Assembly: GCF_014199435.1 (NCBI RefSeq)
Contig: NZ_JACIJP010000003.1
Coordinates: forward strand, 62,001 to 126,000
Direction: 5' to 3'
Length of the DNA stretch: 64,000 nucleotides
DNA from: Sphingobium subterraneum
GTDB taxonomy: Bacteria; Pseudomonadota; Alphaproteobacteria; Sphingomonadales; Sphingomonadaceae
The position numbers were made by a program, and so were the translations under genes. Below, in pieces: positions 44,373-54,847 of the stretch. Positions within the stretch are counted from its first letter, which is position 1; every line of letters starts with the position of its first letter. The notes under the pieces were generated by a model, which saw only the letters and a program-made list of their open reading frames with translations, did not search any database and was not told where the DNA came from.

Positions 44373-46334
44373 CTATCCGGCGGGATTATATTTCTGCAGG
44401 AACGCTTCCATTTCCTTCAGGAACTGGAGCCGGTCCGCCTGCCGCGAGAAGTGGTGATCGCCCTCTGGCTGCTCGATATAGATATAGGGCTTACCCGCGC
44501 TTTTGAGCTTGTCCGCCATTTTACGGGATTGCGAAACCGGAACGCGCAGATCCTTCTTGCCGTGCATCAGCAGGATCGGCGTGGAAAATTGCTCCGGAAA
44601 ATTGAGCGGGGAGACGGCGCGGGTGTCGGGCGCATATTCACGCCACCCGTCGCTACTTCGGCCGCCGTTGAGGAATTGAGAGTCGTACCGCAACATACCG
44701 TTCAGGTCGGACACGCCCGCATAGGAAATGGCGCAGCGGTATCGCCCGCCGTCCCGTTGTGCGCCGCGCATTGCCGCATAGCCTCCATAAGAGGCGCCCG
44801 CGATGCACACCCGCGCGGGATCGACGATCCCTTCCTTCGCCGCCCAATCCACCGCGTCGTTCAGGTCATCCTGCATGGCAAGACCCCATTGACCGTCGCC
44901 GAGCTTTTCGAACGCGCGGCCATAACCGGTCGAACCGCGATAATTGGGTTGCAGCACGGCATAACCCCGGTTTGCAAGAAACTGGACGATCCAGTCCCAC
45001 CCCTCGCTGTCGCGCGCCGCCGGGCCACCATGGGGCATCAGGATCAACGGCAAGGATTTGGTATCCCGCCCTCGGGGCACAGTAAGCACAGCTTCAATCT
45101 GCTGGCCATCACGCGCCTTGTACCGGATCGTCTTTACCGGGGAGAGCGGCACCTTGCTCAGTTGCGGATAGGTTGCGTCAATGCGTGTCATCCGTCCGCT
45201 GTTGATATTATAGAAATAATAGGTCGGCGGCCGATCGGGTCCGCCAACACTGACCAGCATATTGGAAAAATCGCGGCTGCTCGACACGATGGTCGCGGTC
45301 CTGGCCGGGCCAACGGCCTTGTCGATATCGGCCTGAACCTCGGCCCTTGTCGGATCAAACCACTGCACCCGCGACCGCTGGTCGGTATAGAACGCGGCTC
45401 CCAATGCTGAACCCGCTTCGTCGCTCGCAACCGCATCGACATCATATCCGTCCACGGAAAACAGCTTCTCACCCAGTTCCAGCTTGGACAGGTCGTAGTG
45501 ATACACCCCAGCAAACCCTTCTGGAGCCGCAACGACAATCGCCTTTGTCGTATCAGCCAGAAAGATATCGGGCACGATCAGGCTTTCCGACTTGCGCAGG
45601 TTTGCCCGGTCGATTTCGCGAAAGTTGGAACGGCAATCCGGGCGCGCCAACAAACGCGCAGTCCGGCTCAGGTCGCGATAGCCATAGCCCATGCGCACGC
45701 AGCCGCTCGCATCGGCGTACCAGTCCATGACCGTTTCCCGTGGCTTGACCACCTGGCGCATCTTGCCGTCGGACACGTTGACCTCAAACACGGACGGCCA
45801 AAAATCCTCGCTATTGCTGTAGATCGACTGTTGGAGCGAAAGAAGAATACGCGGCGAGCCGTCGCGCGCGATCCACAGAACGTCGTCGGCATGCTGGGCT
45901 GCCAATTTCTTCCCCAGCACATTGATCGTCTTGCCATCCGCCGAGATGGCCGCGACCCGGGTCAGATACCAGCTCTCGCCTTCGACAGGTGCAGTATTGC
46001 CCAGACCGGCTATCAGCCAGTCATCATTGACCCACCGCAGCCACCGCAGGTCAATGTCGGTTAAATTGACCACAGCGAGCTTCCCCGCCTTTTGAATGAC
46101 GACAATCTGCTTGCCGCCGATGGCGGCCTTTGCCGCATAACTCAGCCCGTTAGGCGAGAGGACGGGATTTTCCAGCGTCGGCAGCTCGGCGAAGGCCTCA
46201 ACAGGAAGCGGACTGGCTTTCGCGACCGTCGTTTGCGCGGGCGGATCCGCCGCTGCCATGCCGCCTTGGAGCGCGAAAGCCGCACTCATCATCCCCAACA
46301 GTGCCAGACGGCCCGTCACGCTCTTCGTTCTCAT
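44373..46334 (-). CDS. Exported S9-family (prolyl-oligopeptidase-like) serine peptidase
   Basis: A 653-residue protein with a signal peptide (LALLGMMSAAFALQGGMAAA). Residues about 50-390 form a beta-propeller-like region, and the C-terminal alpha/beta hydrolase carries the nucleophile in GASYGGYAAM, Asp in GKKDLRVPVSQS and His in EGDHHFSR. MPHGGPAARDSEGWD and PNYRGSTGYGR are typical of the DPP/ACP group. It probably degrades peptides in the periplasm. Sphingomonads commonly carry several such enzymes. Two Cys pairs in the N-terminal region may stabilise the propeller. Confidence 0.93.
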   Translation of the reverse strand: MRTKSVTGRLALLGMMSAAFALQGGMAAADPPAQTTVAKASPLPVEAFAELPTLENPVLSPNGLSYAAKAAIGGKQIVVIQKAGKLAVVNLTDIDLRWLRWVNDDWLIAGLGNTAPVEGESWYLTRVAAISADGKTINVLGKKLAAQHADDVLWIARDGSPRILLSLQQSIYSNSEDFWPSVFEVNVSDGKMRQVVKPRETVMDWYADASGCVRMGYGYRDLSRTARLLARPDCRSNFREIDRANLRKSESLIVPDIFLADTTKAIVVAAPEGFAGVYHYDLSKLELGEKLFSVDGYDVDAVASDEAGSALGAAFYTDQRSRVQWFDPTRAEVQADIDKAVGPARTATIVSSSRDFSNMLVSVGGPDRPPTYYFYNINSGRMTRIDATYPQLSKVPLSPVKTIRYKARDGQQIEAVLTVPRGRDTKSLPLILMPHGGPAARDSEGWDWIVQFLANRGYAVLQPNYRGSTGYGRAFEKLGDGQWGLAMQDDLNDAVDWAAKEGIVDPARVCIAGASYGGYAAMRGAQRDGGRYRCAISYAGVSDLNGMLRYDSQFLNGGRSSDGWREYAPDTRAVSPLNFPEQFSTPILLMHGKKDLRVPVSQSRKMADKLKSAGKPYIYIEQPEGDHHFSRQADRLQFLKEMEAFLQKYNPAG

Positions 46335-46433
46335 AGTCGATTGCCCCCAAACGATATTCTTCCCTTAACATCGGCGACACACAAGACAATCGGGGGATGC
46401 CTCCGGAATGACGGATATCGAGCCGGTGACGGA

Positions 46434-46471
46434 CAAAAAAACCCCGCCGGATCGTTTCCGATCCGACGGGG
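46434..46471 (-). terminator. Strong rho-independent terminator after hppA
   Basis: On the minus strand a 13-bp GC-rich stem (one G-T mismatch-type position) with a GAAA tetraloop is followed by eight T residues. It lies about 137 bp beyond the hppA stop and before the start of the S9 peptidase gene, so it most probably ends the hppA transcript. Confidence 0.88.
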
Positions 46472-46608
46472 CTGCGACCCGAACGCTCATGGGCTTCGGT
46501 TTGCTCTTTGAGCCTTATGCGAGGGCGGAGCGGACAAGCCTCTCCATCGTGGGAACAGCATACGCCATCCACCGGACGAAGAGGTCAACCCCCCCCGCAC
46601 TCCCAATC

Positions 46609-48735
46609 TTACATTCCCCCGTGCGCGAGTGCTGCGAGGAGCAGCAGAGCCACGATATTTGTTATCTTTATCATAGGGTTAACGGCAGGACCAGCGGTAT
46701 CTTTATACGGGTCACCGACAGTATCGCCCGTTACAGCGGCTTTATGGGCCTCACTGCCCTTGCCGCCATGGTTTCCATCCTCGATATATTTCTTGGCGTT
46801 GTCCCACGCGCCGCCGCCGCTGGTCATCGACAAGGCGACGAACAGGCCGGAGACGATCACGCCCAGCAGCAACGCTCCGAGCGCCGCAAAGCCGTTCGCT
46901 GCGCCCGCAATTGCCCGGATCGCGAAATAGACGATGATCGGGGCGAGCACAGGCAACAGGCTCGGGACGATCATTTCCTTGATCGCCGCCTTGGTGACGA
47001 GGTCCACCGTCCGGGCATAATCCGGGCGGCTGGTGCCATCCATGATGCCCTTGTTGTTGGCGAACTGGTCGCGCACGTCCTTGACCACGTCACCGGCCGC
47101 ACGGCCGACCGCCGTCATGCCCATCGCTCCGAAGAGATAGGGCAGCAACGCGCCGAGCAACAACCCGACGATCACATAGGGATTTTCCAGACTGAAATTG
47201 ACCGGTTCGGTCAGTCCCAGCGCAGACCCATAGTAATTGAGGTCCTGCGTATAGGCGCCGAACAGCACCAGCGCGGCCAGGCCCGCCGATCCGATCGCGT
47301 AACCCTTCGTCACCGCCTTGGTGGTGTTGCCAACCGCGTCGAGCGCATCCGTCCGCGTACGGACATCGTCGGGCAGGCCCGCCATTTCGGCAATACCGCC
47401 CGCATTATCGGTCACCGGCCCATAAGCGTCGAGCGCGACAACCATCCCGGCGAGAGCCAGCATCGACGTCGCGGCGAAGGCGATGCCGATCAGGCCCGCC
47501 AGCTGATAGGCGATGATGATGCCCACACAGATCACCAGCGTCGGCAGCGCGGTCGCTTCCAGACTGATCGCCAGCCCCTGGATCACGTTCGTGCCATGGC
47601 CCGTTTCCGACGCCTTGGCGATGGAGCGGACGGGACGATAATTGGTGCCCGTATAATATTCGGTGATCATCACCAGCAGCCCGGTGACGCCCAGACCGAC
47701 CATCATCGACCAGAACAGCGCCATGCCGGTATAGCCGCCGACGCCGTCGAGATCCGCGCCGAACACGGTGTTCATGTCGCCGAGCACCTGATGCGTCACA
47801 TAATAGATCGCGCCGACCGAGAGAACGGCCGTCGTCCAGAACCCCTTGTAGAGCGCGCCCATGATGGACTGGCTTGCGCCCAGACGGACCATATAGGTGC
47901 CGATGATCGAGGTAATGATACAGATCCCGCCCACCGCGAGCGGCAGGGCCATCAATTGCATGAGGGCAAGGCTGTCCAACCCCTTCACCAGCAGCGCGAT
48001 GAGCACCATCGTTGCCCCGACCGTCACCACATAGGTTTCGAACAGGTCGGCCGCCATGCCTGCGCAGTCGCCGACATTATCGCCGACATTGTCCGCGATC
48101 ACCGCCGGGTTGCGTGGGTCATCCTCGGGAATGCCTGCCTCTACCTTGCCGACAAGGTCCGCGCCGACGTCCGCCGCCTTGGTGAAAATTCCGCCGCCCA
48201 GACGCGCGAAGATCGAAATCAGCGATGCGCCGAACGCCAGCGCAACCAGGCTGTCGATCACCAGACGGTCATCGGGCGCATGGCCTGCCGGGCCGGTCAG
48301 ATACCAGAAGAAGCACGCAATCGCGAGCAGGGCGAGACCCGCCACCAGCATGCCGGTAATCGCACCTGCGCGGAACGCCACGGTCAGCCCGCTTTGCAGG
48401 CTCGTCCGTGCCGCCTCGGCTGTACGCACATTGGCGCGCACCGAAATATTCATGCCGATGAAGCCGGCGAGACCGGAAAGTACCGCGCCGATCACGAAAC
48501 CGATCGCCGATGTCACGCCCAGAAAGGCGAACACCAAGACCGCGACAACCACGCCGACAAGCCCAATCGTGCGATATTGCCGCCCGAGATAAGCCTGCGC
48601 GCCTTCCTGAATGGCGGCGGCAATTTCCTGCATTTTTTCATTACCGGCCGGGGCGCTGAGCACCTGTCGGCTGGTAAAGAGCCCATAGAGCACGGCGAGC
48701 ACGCCGCACCCTATGGCAATCAATACTATGGTCAT
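46609..48735 (-). CDS. hppA: Proton-translocating inorganic pyrophosphatase, K+-independent type
   Basis: A 708-residue membrane pump with about 16 helices that couples pyrophosphate hydrolysis to proton export. Substrate-site segments are [20 protein letters not shown] and [19 protein letters not shown], with SDVA-type Asp residues later in the chain ([18 protein letters not shown]). [10 protein letters not shown] carries Lys where K+-dependent enzymes have Ala, pointing to the K+-independent class. The N-terminal [22 protein letters not shown] is the first helix. The 276 bp upstream of the start contain no other gene that I can see. Confidence 0.96.
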   Translation of the reverse strand: MTIVLIAIGCGVLAVLYGLFTSRQVLSAPAGNEKMQEIAAAIQEGAQAYLGRQYRTIGLVGVVVAVLVFAFLGVTSAIGFVIGAVLSGLAGFIGMNISVRANVRTAEAARTSLQSGLTVAFRAGAITGMLVAGLALLAIACFFWYLTGPAGHAPDDRLVIDSLVALAFGASLISIFARLGGGIFTKAADVGADLVGKVEAGIPEDDPRNPAVIADNVGDNVGDCAGMAADLFETYVVTVGATMVLIALLVKGLDSLALMQLMALPLAVGGICIITSIIGTYMVRLGASQSIMGALYKGFWTTAVLSVGAIYYVTHQVLGDMNTVFGADLDGVGGYTGMALFWSMMVGLGVTGLLVMITEYYTGTNYRPVRSIAKASETGHGTNVIQGLAISLEATALPTLVICVGIIIAYQLAGLIGIAFAATSMLALAGMVVALDAYGPVTDNAGGIAEMAGLPDDVRTRTDALDAVGNTTKAVTKGYAIGSAGLAALVLFGAYTQDLNYYGSALGLTEPVNFSLENPYVIVGLLLGALLPYLFGAMGMTAVGRAAGDVVKDVRDQFANNKGIMDGTSRPDYARTVDLVTKAAIKEMIVPSLLPVLAPIIVYFAIRAIAGAANGFAALGALLLGVIVSGLFVALSMTSGGGAWDNAKKYIEDGNHGGKGSEAHKAAVTGDTVGDPYKDTAGPAVNPMIKITNIVALLLLAALAHGGM

Positions 48736-49011
48736 GAACTGTTCCTCTCCCCCGTTGTGGATTCATTGTTGCCGCTCCGCCGGGGACAGACGGGCGATAA
48801 TCCTTTTTGGCCGTGCAGCGTTGGCGCGGCAGAATCTCTGGAAGCGGGGGCGAAGGGCAAAGGCCGGATGACCAGCATCCGCGCGACAGTGATCAGCATT
48901 GCGTAACAGTACGGTCACAGGCACCCCTCCCGACCCCGGCTCGCATTTCTGAACAGGAACCTATCGGCCCAAATCGCGCCGTCAAGCGGTTAAGCGCGGG
49001 CGGGGTCCGTC

Positions 49012-49929
49012 CTAGTGCTCGTAACCCAGCGTGGCAGGCAGCGGCACCGGCGCACCGTCGAGCATCAGCGCAAGGCCCGCACCCGCCATCACGGCTCCCA
49101 CGCGAAACGTCGTTACGCCCCCGGGTGGGGAAGTGTCCGGTGGCAAGGCGACCAGCAGTTCATAATCGTCACCGGCGCAGGCCGCCGCCAGCCGGGCGTC
49201 CATGCTCTCGCCATCCAGCGCTACCAGCGCGGTGGACATCGGCACGGCTTCGATCCGGATCGCCACCCCGCTCGCCGCCGCCATACGCTGCGCATCGATC
49301 AGCAGCCCGTCGGACACATCCATCATCGCCGTTGCGAGTGGCCCCAGTGCCCGCCCCTCCGCCATGCGCGGCCGGGGTCGGCGATAGGCGGCGATCAGTT
49401 CGGCAGGCCCATTGCTGCCTGCCTGCAGCAGGCGAAGCCCCGCGCCCGCATCGCCGACCGGACCGGTTGTGTAGAGGACGTCGCCGGGGCGTGCCCCGTC
49501 CCTCGCGGGAGGTTTACCGGTTACCCCACCCAACGCCGTCAGCGTCAGGCTGCGCGGCGCACCCTCGGGCATGCGCACCGTATCACCGCCCAGCAACGGC
49601 ATGGCATACATCCCCAGCACTTCGTCCAGACCACGCGCGAAGGCTCTGTCCCACGCACCATCCCCGGACAGGCTGTAGTTGAGCAGGCACCCGACCGGTG
49701 CCGCGCCCTTGCCCGCGAGGTCCGAGAGGTTCACCGCCGCGAGCTTCCAAGCCACATCCTCGGGCGGATCATCGGGCAGGTAATGGACGCCTTCGATCAG
49801 TGTGTCGGTGGTCAACACCAGCGGACCAGCGGGCCGGTTCAAAACCGCGGTGTCGTCCATCAATCCGCGCGCCGCCGGGCCGGTTGCCAGCGCGCGCATC
49901 AGGGCGATGAAATCACCCTCGCCGCTCAT
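49012..49929 (-). CDS. thiL: Thiamine-monophosphate kinase
   Basis: A 305-residue ATP-dependent kinase making thiamine diphosphate from thiamine monophosphate. It shows GDDTAVL-like DTAVLNRPAGPLVLTTD, LSDLAGKGAAPVG, GGDTVRMP, GDVLYTTGPVGDAGAGLRLL, MMDVSDGLLIDAQRM and CAGDDYELLVALP. It begins 2 bp after nusB and ends the hisG-hisD-DUF1993-nusB-thiL row. The nusB-thiL neighbourhood is widespread in proteobacteria. Confidence 0.95.
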   Translation of the reverse strand: MSGEGDFIALMRALATGPAARGLMDDTAVLNRPAGPLVLTTDTLIEGVHYLPDDPPEDVAWKLAAVNLSDLAGKGAAPVGCLLNYSLSGDGAWDRAFARGLDEVLGMYAMPLLGGDTVRMPEGAPRSLTLTALGGVTGKPPARDGARPGDVLYTTGPVGDAGAGLRLLQAGSNGPAELIAAYRRPRPRMAEGRALGPLATAMMDVSDGLLIDAQRMAAASGVAIRIEAVPMSTALVALDGESMDARLAAACAGDDYELLVALPPDTSPPGGVTTFRVGAVMAGAGLALMLDGAPVPLPATLGYEH

Positions 49930-49931
49930 GG

Positions 49932-50378
49932 TCAGCGCCGCACGGCCTTCGCCACTGCGTCGAGCAGCCCGTTCACAAAGCCCGCTTCGCGCTTGTCGTA
50001 AAAGGCATGGGCAACGTCGACATATTCCGTAATAACCGTGGCGGTTGGCACATCGATCCGCGCCAGCAACTCATAACTTCCGGCACGCAAGATCTGCCGC
50101 ATCGGCTTGTCCAGCCGTTCCAGCGACCAGCCGCTCGACAGCTTGCCCGCGATCAGCCCGTCGATCTCCTCGCGTCGGGCATCGACGCCCGCGACGATGT
50201 CATCGAAGAAGCTTACCTCTGCATCGGCGTAGGTGACGTCCTCGATCGTTGCCCCCAGCCGGTGCTGATGAAATTCATGCAGCAATACCGGCAGCGGCGT
50301 GCCTTCCATATCTTTTTGATACAGTGCCTGCACAGCGGCAAGCCGCGCGGCAGAGCGGGATTGGGAGCGCTCGGTCAT
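49932..50378 (-). CDS. nusB: Transcription antitermination factor NusB
   Basis: A 148-residue all-helical RNA-binding protein for rRNA antitermination. SRSAARLAAVQALYQKDMEG at the N-terminus, LDKPMRQILRAGSYELLAR in the middle and VITEYVDVAHAFYDKREAGF-type C-terminal helices are diagnostic. It overlaps the DUF1993 gene by 4 bp and precedes thiL by 2 bp. Confidence 0.96.
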   Translation of the reverse strand: MTERSQSRSAARLAAVQALYQKDMEGTPLPVLLHEFHQHRLGATIEDVTYADAEVSFFDDIVAGVDARREEIDGLIAGKLSSGWSLERLDKPMRQILRAGSYELLARIDVPTATVITEYVDVAHAFYDKREAGFVNGLLDAVAKAVRR

Positions 50379-50902
50379 GAAGGTGCCTTGATGCGCGGCC
50401 TGCCCAGGAAATCGATCTTGCCCAAAGGTACGCCCTTGTGTCGAAGAATGTCGTAAGCGGTCGCTGCGTGGAAATAGAAATTGGGCAGGGAAAAGGACAG
50501 GAGGAAGTTTTCGGCGGCGAACTCCAGCCTACGTTCCCCCGCGACAAAAAGCATGTCGCGGCCGACGAAGCTTTCCACTTCTTCCCGGTCGATCGCTTCG
50601 AGTGCGGCGACCGATTGTCCGATCTCCTCCCGAAATTCCGCGAAGCTTTGCGCCGGAGCGGTGCGATCGGGTGAGAATGAACCCGCGCGCACTCCCTCGA
50701 TTGCCCCAAGGGAATGGGTGGACACCCATTTGATCTGCATGGCGAGCGGAAACATATCCTCGATCAGGCGGGTTCCCAGCAATTCAGCGGGATCGCACCC
50801 CCTCTCCGCGCAAAACGCCTCCGCCTTGTCAATGGTGGCGGCCGTGGCGCGGAGGATCTGCAGGTAGGACGGGATCGTGGCATCGTAGAGCGAAATAGCC
50901 AT
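50375..50902 (-). CDS. DUF1993 family protein
   Basis: A 175-residue cytoplasmic protein of the DUF1993 (DinB-like helical bundle) family: ISLYDATIPSYLQILRA at the N-terminus, RLIEDMFPLAMQIKW and the NFYFHAATAYDILRHKGVPL ending with PLGKIDFLGR. Function is unknown. ATG 50902 is chosen for its AAGGAAG upstream sequence and the conserved start; it lies 1 bp after the hisD stop and its end overlaps nusB by 4 bp. It is thus embedded in a tight operon with unrelated housekeeping genes. Confidence 0.9.
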   Translation of the reverse strand: MAISLYDATIPSYLQILRATAATIDKAEAFCAERGCDPAELLGTRLIEDMFPLAMQIKWVSTHSLGAIEGVRAGSFSPDRTAPAQSFAEFREEIGQSVAALEAIDREEVESFVGRDMLFVAGERRLEFAAENFLLSFSLPNFYFHAATAYDILRHKGVPLGKIDFLGRPRIKAPS

Positions 50903-50903
50903 G

Positions 50904-52211
50904 TCAGTCTTCCTTGCCATGGTGGTTAACCAGTCGCCGGGCCACGCTGGCTGCGTGGGCCGGTAGTCCCTCTGCGGTCGCCAGCGCCACCGCCGCCGGA
51001 CCGATGGCATGCAATGCGCCGTTGTCGAGTTGCAGAAAGCTCGTCCGTTTCATGAAATCCAGAACCGACAGGCCCGAGGAAAAACGCGCGCGCCGCCCGG
51101 TCGGCAAGACATGGTTTGGCCCCGCGACATAATCACCGACCGCTTCGGGCGTCATGCGGCCCATGAACACCGATCCGGCATGGCGTACCGCCGCGAACAG
51201 CGTGTCGGGATCGTCCACCGCCAGTTCCAGATGCTCGGGTGCCAGCGCATCGACCAGCGGCATGGCGACATCGAGCGTCGGCACGAGGATAATCGCGCCA
51301 TTGGCGTTCCAGCTCGTCGTCGCCGTTTCGCGGGTGGAGAGTTCGGCAAGCTGTCGCTCCACCGCATCTGCAACCGCATCGGCGAACCGCGCATCGTCGG
51401 TGAACAGGATCGACTGGCTGGTCGGGTCGTGCTCGGCCTGGCTCAGGAGGTCAGCGGCAATCCAGTCCGGATCGTTACGCCCATCCGCTACCACCACGAT
51501 CTCGGATGGCCCCGCCACCATGTCGATGCCGACCACACCGTAAAGCTGCCGTTTCGCTTCCGCCACCCAGGCGTTGCCCGGCCCCACGATCACGTCGACT
51601 GGACGGATACGCTGCGTGCCGTAGGCAAGGCCCGCGATCGCCTGCGCGCCGCCGACCCGCCAGACTTCTTCAATCCCGGCGATCTGCGCGGCGGCGAGGA
51701 CCAGCGGGTTGATCTCCCCGCCCGGTGTGGGCGTCACCATCGCGATCCGTTGGACACCGGCAACCTTGGCGGGAATGACGTTCATCAGCAGCGAACTGGG
51801 ATAGGCCGCGCGTCCGCCGGGCACATAGAGCCCCGCCGCGTCCACCGCGTTCCACCGGGCACCGAGCCGTACGCCGGCACCATCCACGCTGTCACTGTCG
51901 ACCGGCCGCTGCTTCTCATGATACGCGACGATGCGCGTCGCCGCGAGTTCCAGCGCATCGCGCAAGTCCCGCGACAGCCCGTCGAGCGCCGCCCGGCACT
52001 CGGTCGCGCTGACGCTCCAGCCCGTTGTCTCCAGATCATGCCCATCGAAGCGCCGCGTATAATCGGCGAGCGCCGCGTCGCCTTCTGCCCGCACCCGCGC
52101 AAGGATCGCACTGACGTCGCGCGAGACATCGGCATCGGCCTCACGCCGGGCGTTGACCAGTGTTTCGAACGCTGCCGCAAACCCCGCATCGGCGCTATCG
52201 AGCCTAAGCAC
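50904..52211 (-). CDS. hisD: Histidinol dehydrogenase
   Basis: A 435-residue zinc enzyme oxidising histidinol to histidine in two steps. Signatures are [49 protein letters not shown], the [11 protein letters not shown] segment, [14 protein letters not shown] and APEHLELAV. Start is GTG 52211, overlapping the hisG stop by 8 bp; the frame upstream of it is antisense noise. It follows hisG and precedes the DUF1993 gene. Confidence 0.96.
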   Translation of the reverse strand: MLRLDSADAGFAAAFETLVNARREADADVSRDVSAILARVRAEGDAALADYTRRFDGHDLETTGWSVSATECRAALDGLSRDLRDALELAATRIVAYHEKQRPVDSDSVDGAGVRLGARWNAVDAAGLYVPGGRAAYPSSLLMNVIPAKVAGVQRIAMVTPTPGGEINPLVLAAAQIAGIEEVWRVGGAQAIAGLAYGTQRIRPVDVIVGPGNAWVAEAKRQLYGVVGIDMVAGPSEIVVVADGRNDPDWIAADLLSQAEHDPTSQSILFTDDARFADAVADAVERQLAELSTRETATTSWNANGAIILVPTLDVAMPLVDALAPEHLELAVDDPDTLFAAVRHAGSVFMGRMTPEAVGDYVAGPNHVLPTGRRARFSSGLSVLDFMKRTSFLQLDNGALHAIGPAAVALATAEGLPAHAASVARRLVNHHGKED

Positions 52212-52854
52212 GCACCGCACTCCGGAACGCCTCGACCAGCGGCACGAGCTGGCTCGCGCGCATCTTGAACGCCGCGCGATTGACCACCAGCCGTGCGGAA
52301 ATCTGCATAATGACGCTTGTCTCGACCAGGCCATTGGCCTTCAGTGTCGCACCCGAACTGACGAGATCGACGATCCGCCGCGACAGGCCCAGCGACGGCG
52401 CCAGTTCCATCGCGCCGTTCAATTTGACGCACTCCGCCTGAATGCCTTGCGCCTCGTAGTGGCGGCGGGTCAGGCTGGGATATTTCGTCGCGACGCGGAC
52501 GTGGCTCAGTGCCGCCTCGTTCTCGGCATCCAGCCCGACCGGCTCGGCGACCGACAAACGGCAGTGCCCGATGTCCAGATCGACCGGCGCATAGAGCTCG
52601 GAATAGCCGAATTCTTCGATCACATCAGACCCGACGATGCCGATCTGCGCCGCACCATGCGCCACGAAGGTCGCCACATCGAACGCGCGCACGCGGATGA
52701 TCGAAGTGTCAGGCCGGTTCGTGGCAAAGCGCAGCGCGCGGCTTTTCTTGTCGTGAAACTCTGCGTCCGGCTCGATCCCGACCTTCGCCAGCAACGGCAA
52801 GGCCTCGTCCAGGATGCGCCCCTTGGGCAGTGCAATGATGAGCGGAGCAGTCAT
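52204..52854 (-). CDS. hisG: ATP phosphoribosyltransferase, short form
   Basis: A 216-residue catalytic subunit for the first step of histidine synthesis. Short-form HisG lacks the C-terminal regulatory domain and normally needs HisZ, which is not in this window. Diagnostic parts are [60 protein letters not shown] and the PRPP loop region [19 protein letters not shown]. It is first in the hisG-hisD row. Confidence 0.96.
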   Translation of the reverse strand: MTAPLIIALPKGRILDEALPLLAKVGIEPDAEFHDKKSRALRFATNRPDTSIIRVRAFDVATFVAHGAAQIGIVGSDVIEEFGYSELYAPVDLDIGHCRLSVAEPVGLDAENEAALSHVRVATKYPSLTRRHYEAQGIQAECVKLNGAMELAPSLGLSRRIVDLVSSGATLKANGLVETSVIMQISARLVVNRAAFKMRASQLVPLVEAFRSAVRA

Positions 52855-52920
52855 GATGGCCGCGCTTTACTGGTGCGCGGGCAAAAGGGCAATGGCGGGA
52901 TCGTCACCCGGCGGGCGAAG

Positions 52921-53919
52921 TCAGATCCAACCCTCCAGCACCTGGTCCCGCGGCCGGTCGCCATCCACCCACATGCGGATGTTCGCGATCACCTTTTCGC
53001 CCGTTGCAAGCCGCCCTTCATGCGTGGCCGATCCCATGTGCGGCAGGAGCATGACATTATCCAGCGCGAGCAGACGCGGGTCGACGGCCGGTTCGTGGCT
53101 GTAGACATCAAGCCCCGCTCCCGCGATCCGCCGGCCCTGCAACGCGGCTATCAACGCATTTTCGTCGGCGATCTCGCCGCGCGAGGTGTTGATGAAGTAG
53201 GCGTCCTTGCCGATCAGCTCGATCCGCTCCGCATCGATCATCCCGCGGCTGTCGGCGTTGAGCGGGCAGTGCACGGATACGATATCACTGTCGGCCAGCA
53301 GCGCGTCGAGATCGTCATACCAGACCGCCCCGGTTTCCGCCTCCACACTCTCGGGCAAGCGATGGCGGTTGTGATAGGCGATGGACAGGCCGAAAACCCG
53401 CGCACGCCGTGCAACCGCCTGGCCGATACGGCCCATGCCGACGATGCCAAGTTGCTTGCCGCCAATACAGTGGCCAAGCATGCCCGAAGGCGACCACCCG
53501 CCCCATGTTCCGGAGCGGATCACCTTCTCGCCCTCCGCCAACCGGCGCGGGACGGAGAGGATCAGCGCCATCGTCATGTCGGCGGTATCTTCGGTCAGCA
53601 CGCCCGGCGTATTGGTGACGATGATCCCGCGCGCACGCGCCGCCGCCAGGTCGATATGATCGACCCCGTTTCCGAAGCTCGCAATCAGTTGCAGCCGCTC
53701 CGGCGCCGCGCCGATCAGCTCCGCGTCCAGATGATCCGTCACCGTCGGAACCAGCACATCGCAATCCGCCATGGCAGCGGCAAGCGCAGCGCGATCCATC
53801 GGCCGGTCGTCCGGATTGAACCGGGCATCAAACAATTCCGCCATCCGCGCTTCGACGTTGGCGGGCAGTCGCCGGGTCACGATAATGCGAGGGCGGGCAG
53901 GTCTGGGTCGTCGAGCCAT
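52921..53919 (-). CDS. D-2-hydroxyacid dehydrogenase (glyoxylate/hydroxypyruvate reductase type)
   Basis: A 332-residue NAD(P)H enzyme of the D-isomer 2-hydroxyacid dehydrogenase family. It shows the nucleotide motif LGIVGMGRIGQAVARRA, catalytic Arg in INTSRGEI, Glu in the AGAGLDVYSHEPAVDP segment, and His in LLPHMGSATHEGR. IASFGNGVDHIDLAAAR is the substrate-side motif. The S-A after the catalytic His-Met-Gly (HMGSATHE) matches glyoxylate reductases. ATG 53919 is used because the longer frame upstream is antisense to the SH3 gene. Exact substrate is uncertain. Confidence 0.9.
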   Translation of the reverse strand: MARRPRPARPRIIVTRRLPANVEARMAELFDARFNPDDRPMDRAALAAAMADCDVLVPTVTDHLDAELIGAAPERLQLIASFGNGVDHIDLAAARARGIIVTNTPGVLTEDTADMTMALILSVPRRLAEGEKVIRSGTWGGWSPSGMLGHCIGGKQLGIVGMGRIGQAVARRARVFGLSIAYHNRHRLPESVEAETGAVWYDDLDALLADSDIVSVHCPLNADSRGMIDAERIELIGKDAYFINTSRGEIADENALIAALQGRRIAGAGLDVYSHEPAVDPRLLALDNVMLLPHMGSATHEGRLATGEKVIANIRMWVDGDRPRDQVLEGWI

Positions 53920-54047
53920 ACCGTTCGCGCTATGCCCCCTCTCCGGCGAGGTCAAGATATTATGGCACGGATCCGGTTGATGACCATAACGGGGTTGAAT
54001 ACCCCCCGCGTCGGTCGCTATCCTGTATCGGCGCAGCGGGGGCGAGC

Positions 54048-54563
54048 ATGAACAATAACTGGACAGCGACGATGCGATCGAAAGCCAAGGGGGTAGCGCT
54101 GGTTCTGGCAAGTACCTTCATCATGACGACCGGCATCATGACAACAGATCCCGCGCAGGCGGGCGATACCAAGACCGTGCCGTATTGGGCGTCGCTGTCA
54201 GCCAGCGAGGCGCGCATGCGGGTGGGCCCGGACCTCGATTTCCCCTCGAACTGGGTCTATCGCCGTCGCGACCTCCCTGTGAAGGTGGTGCAGGTCCACA
54301 ACAACTGGCGCAAGATCGAGGATTCCACCGGCACGCAAGGCTGGATGCATGTCCGCCTGCTGAGCGACACGGCAACCGCGATCGTCACCCAGCCGATCGC
54401 CGAAATGCACGTCGCGCCCGACACGCAGACCAAGCTGCTCTACCGCGTCGAAGCGGGCGTGGTCGGCCGTGTGAAAGACTGCGACAAGGGATGGTGCAGC
54501 TTCGACGTGCACGGCCAGCGCGGTTATATCCGCACCAACGCCCTGTGGGGGGCGGTGCAGTAA
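54048..54563 (+). CDS. Secreted bacterial SH3-domain protein
   Basis: A 171-residue protein with a signal peptide (KGVALVLASTFIMTTGIMTT, then AQA). The mature part holds two SH3-like repeats: SLSASEARMRVGPDLDFP with WRKIEDSTGTQGWMH, then TQPIAEMHVAPDTQTKLLY with WCSFDVHGQRGYIR. Such proteins bind peptidoglycan or other envelope targets. Two Cys (KDCDKGWCSF) may form a disulfide. It is divergent from the hydroxyacid dehydrogenase; between its end and tRNA-Arg lie 155 bp without a gene. Confidence 0.9.
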   Translation: MNNNWTATMRSKAKGVALVLASTFIMTTGIMTTDPAQAGDTKTVPYWASLSASEARMRVGPDLDFPSNWVYRRRDLPVKVVQVHNNWRKIEDSTGTQGWMHVRLLSDTATAIVTQPIAEMHVAPDTQTKLLYRVEAGVVGRVKDCDKGWCSFDVHGQRGYIRTNALWGAVQ

Positions 54564-54718
54564 ATATGCTCCAGAGACGGCCTGAGCAGATGGCGTTCAG
54601 GTCGAGGCGAGAAGTGGGATTTCGAGCATCGGATCGCCGCGACCTTATGGGTCGTGAGCACCGAAGCGGAGAAAATCGCGCTTCGCAGCCCGGCATGGGC
54701 GTCATATGCTCAAGCCGT

Positions 54719-54795
54719 TGGTGACCCCGGCGTGACTCGAACACGCAACATCCCGCTTAGAAGGCGGGTGCTCTATCCAGTTGAGCTACGGGGCC
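54719..54795 (-). tRNA. tRNA-Arg (TCT)
   Basis: A complete 77-base cloverleaf on the minus strand with encoded CCA; the acceptor GGCCCCG pairs with CGGGGTC, the anticodon stem CCCGC/GCGGG encloses loop CTTCTAA, giving anticodon TCT. Confidence 0.96.
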
Positions 54796-54847
54796 ATCAC
54801 ATGGCGGGGGCGGCATAGCGCGGATTGCGCGAAGCGAAAAGCACGAT

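Noticed and set aside
46408..48906. Open frame of 832 codons on the plus strand across hppA
   Set aside because: Antisense to a clear pyrophosphatase; composition rich in Arg, His and Gln, with no family-like motifs, as expected from a GC-rich antisense frame.
52153..54051. Open frame of 632 codons on the plus strand over hisG and the hydroxyacid dehydrogenase
   Set aside because: Spans two well-supported opposite-strand genes and shows no recognisable domain.
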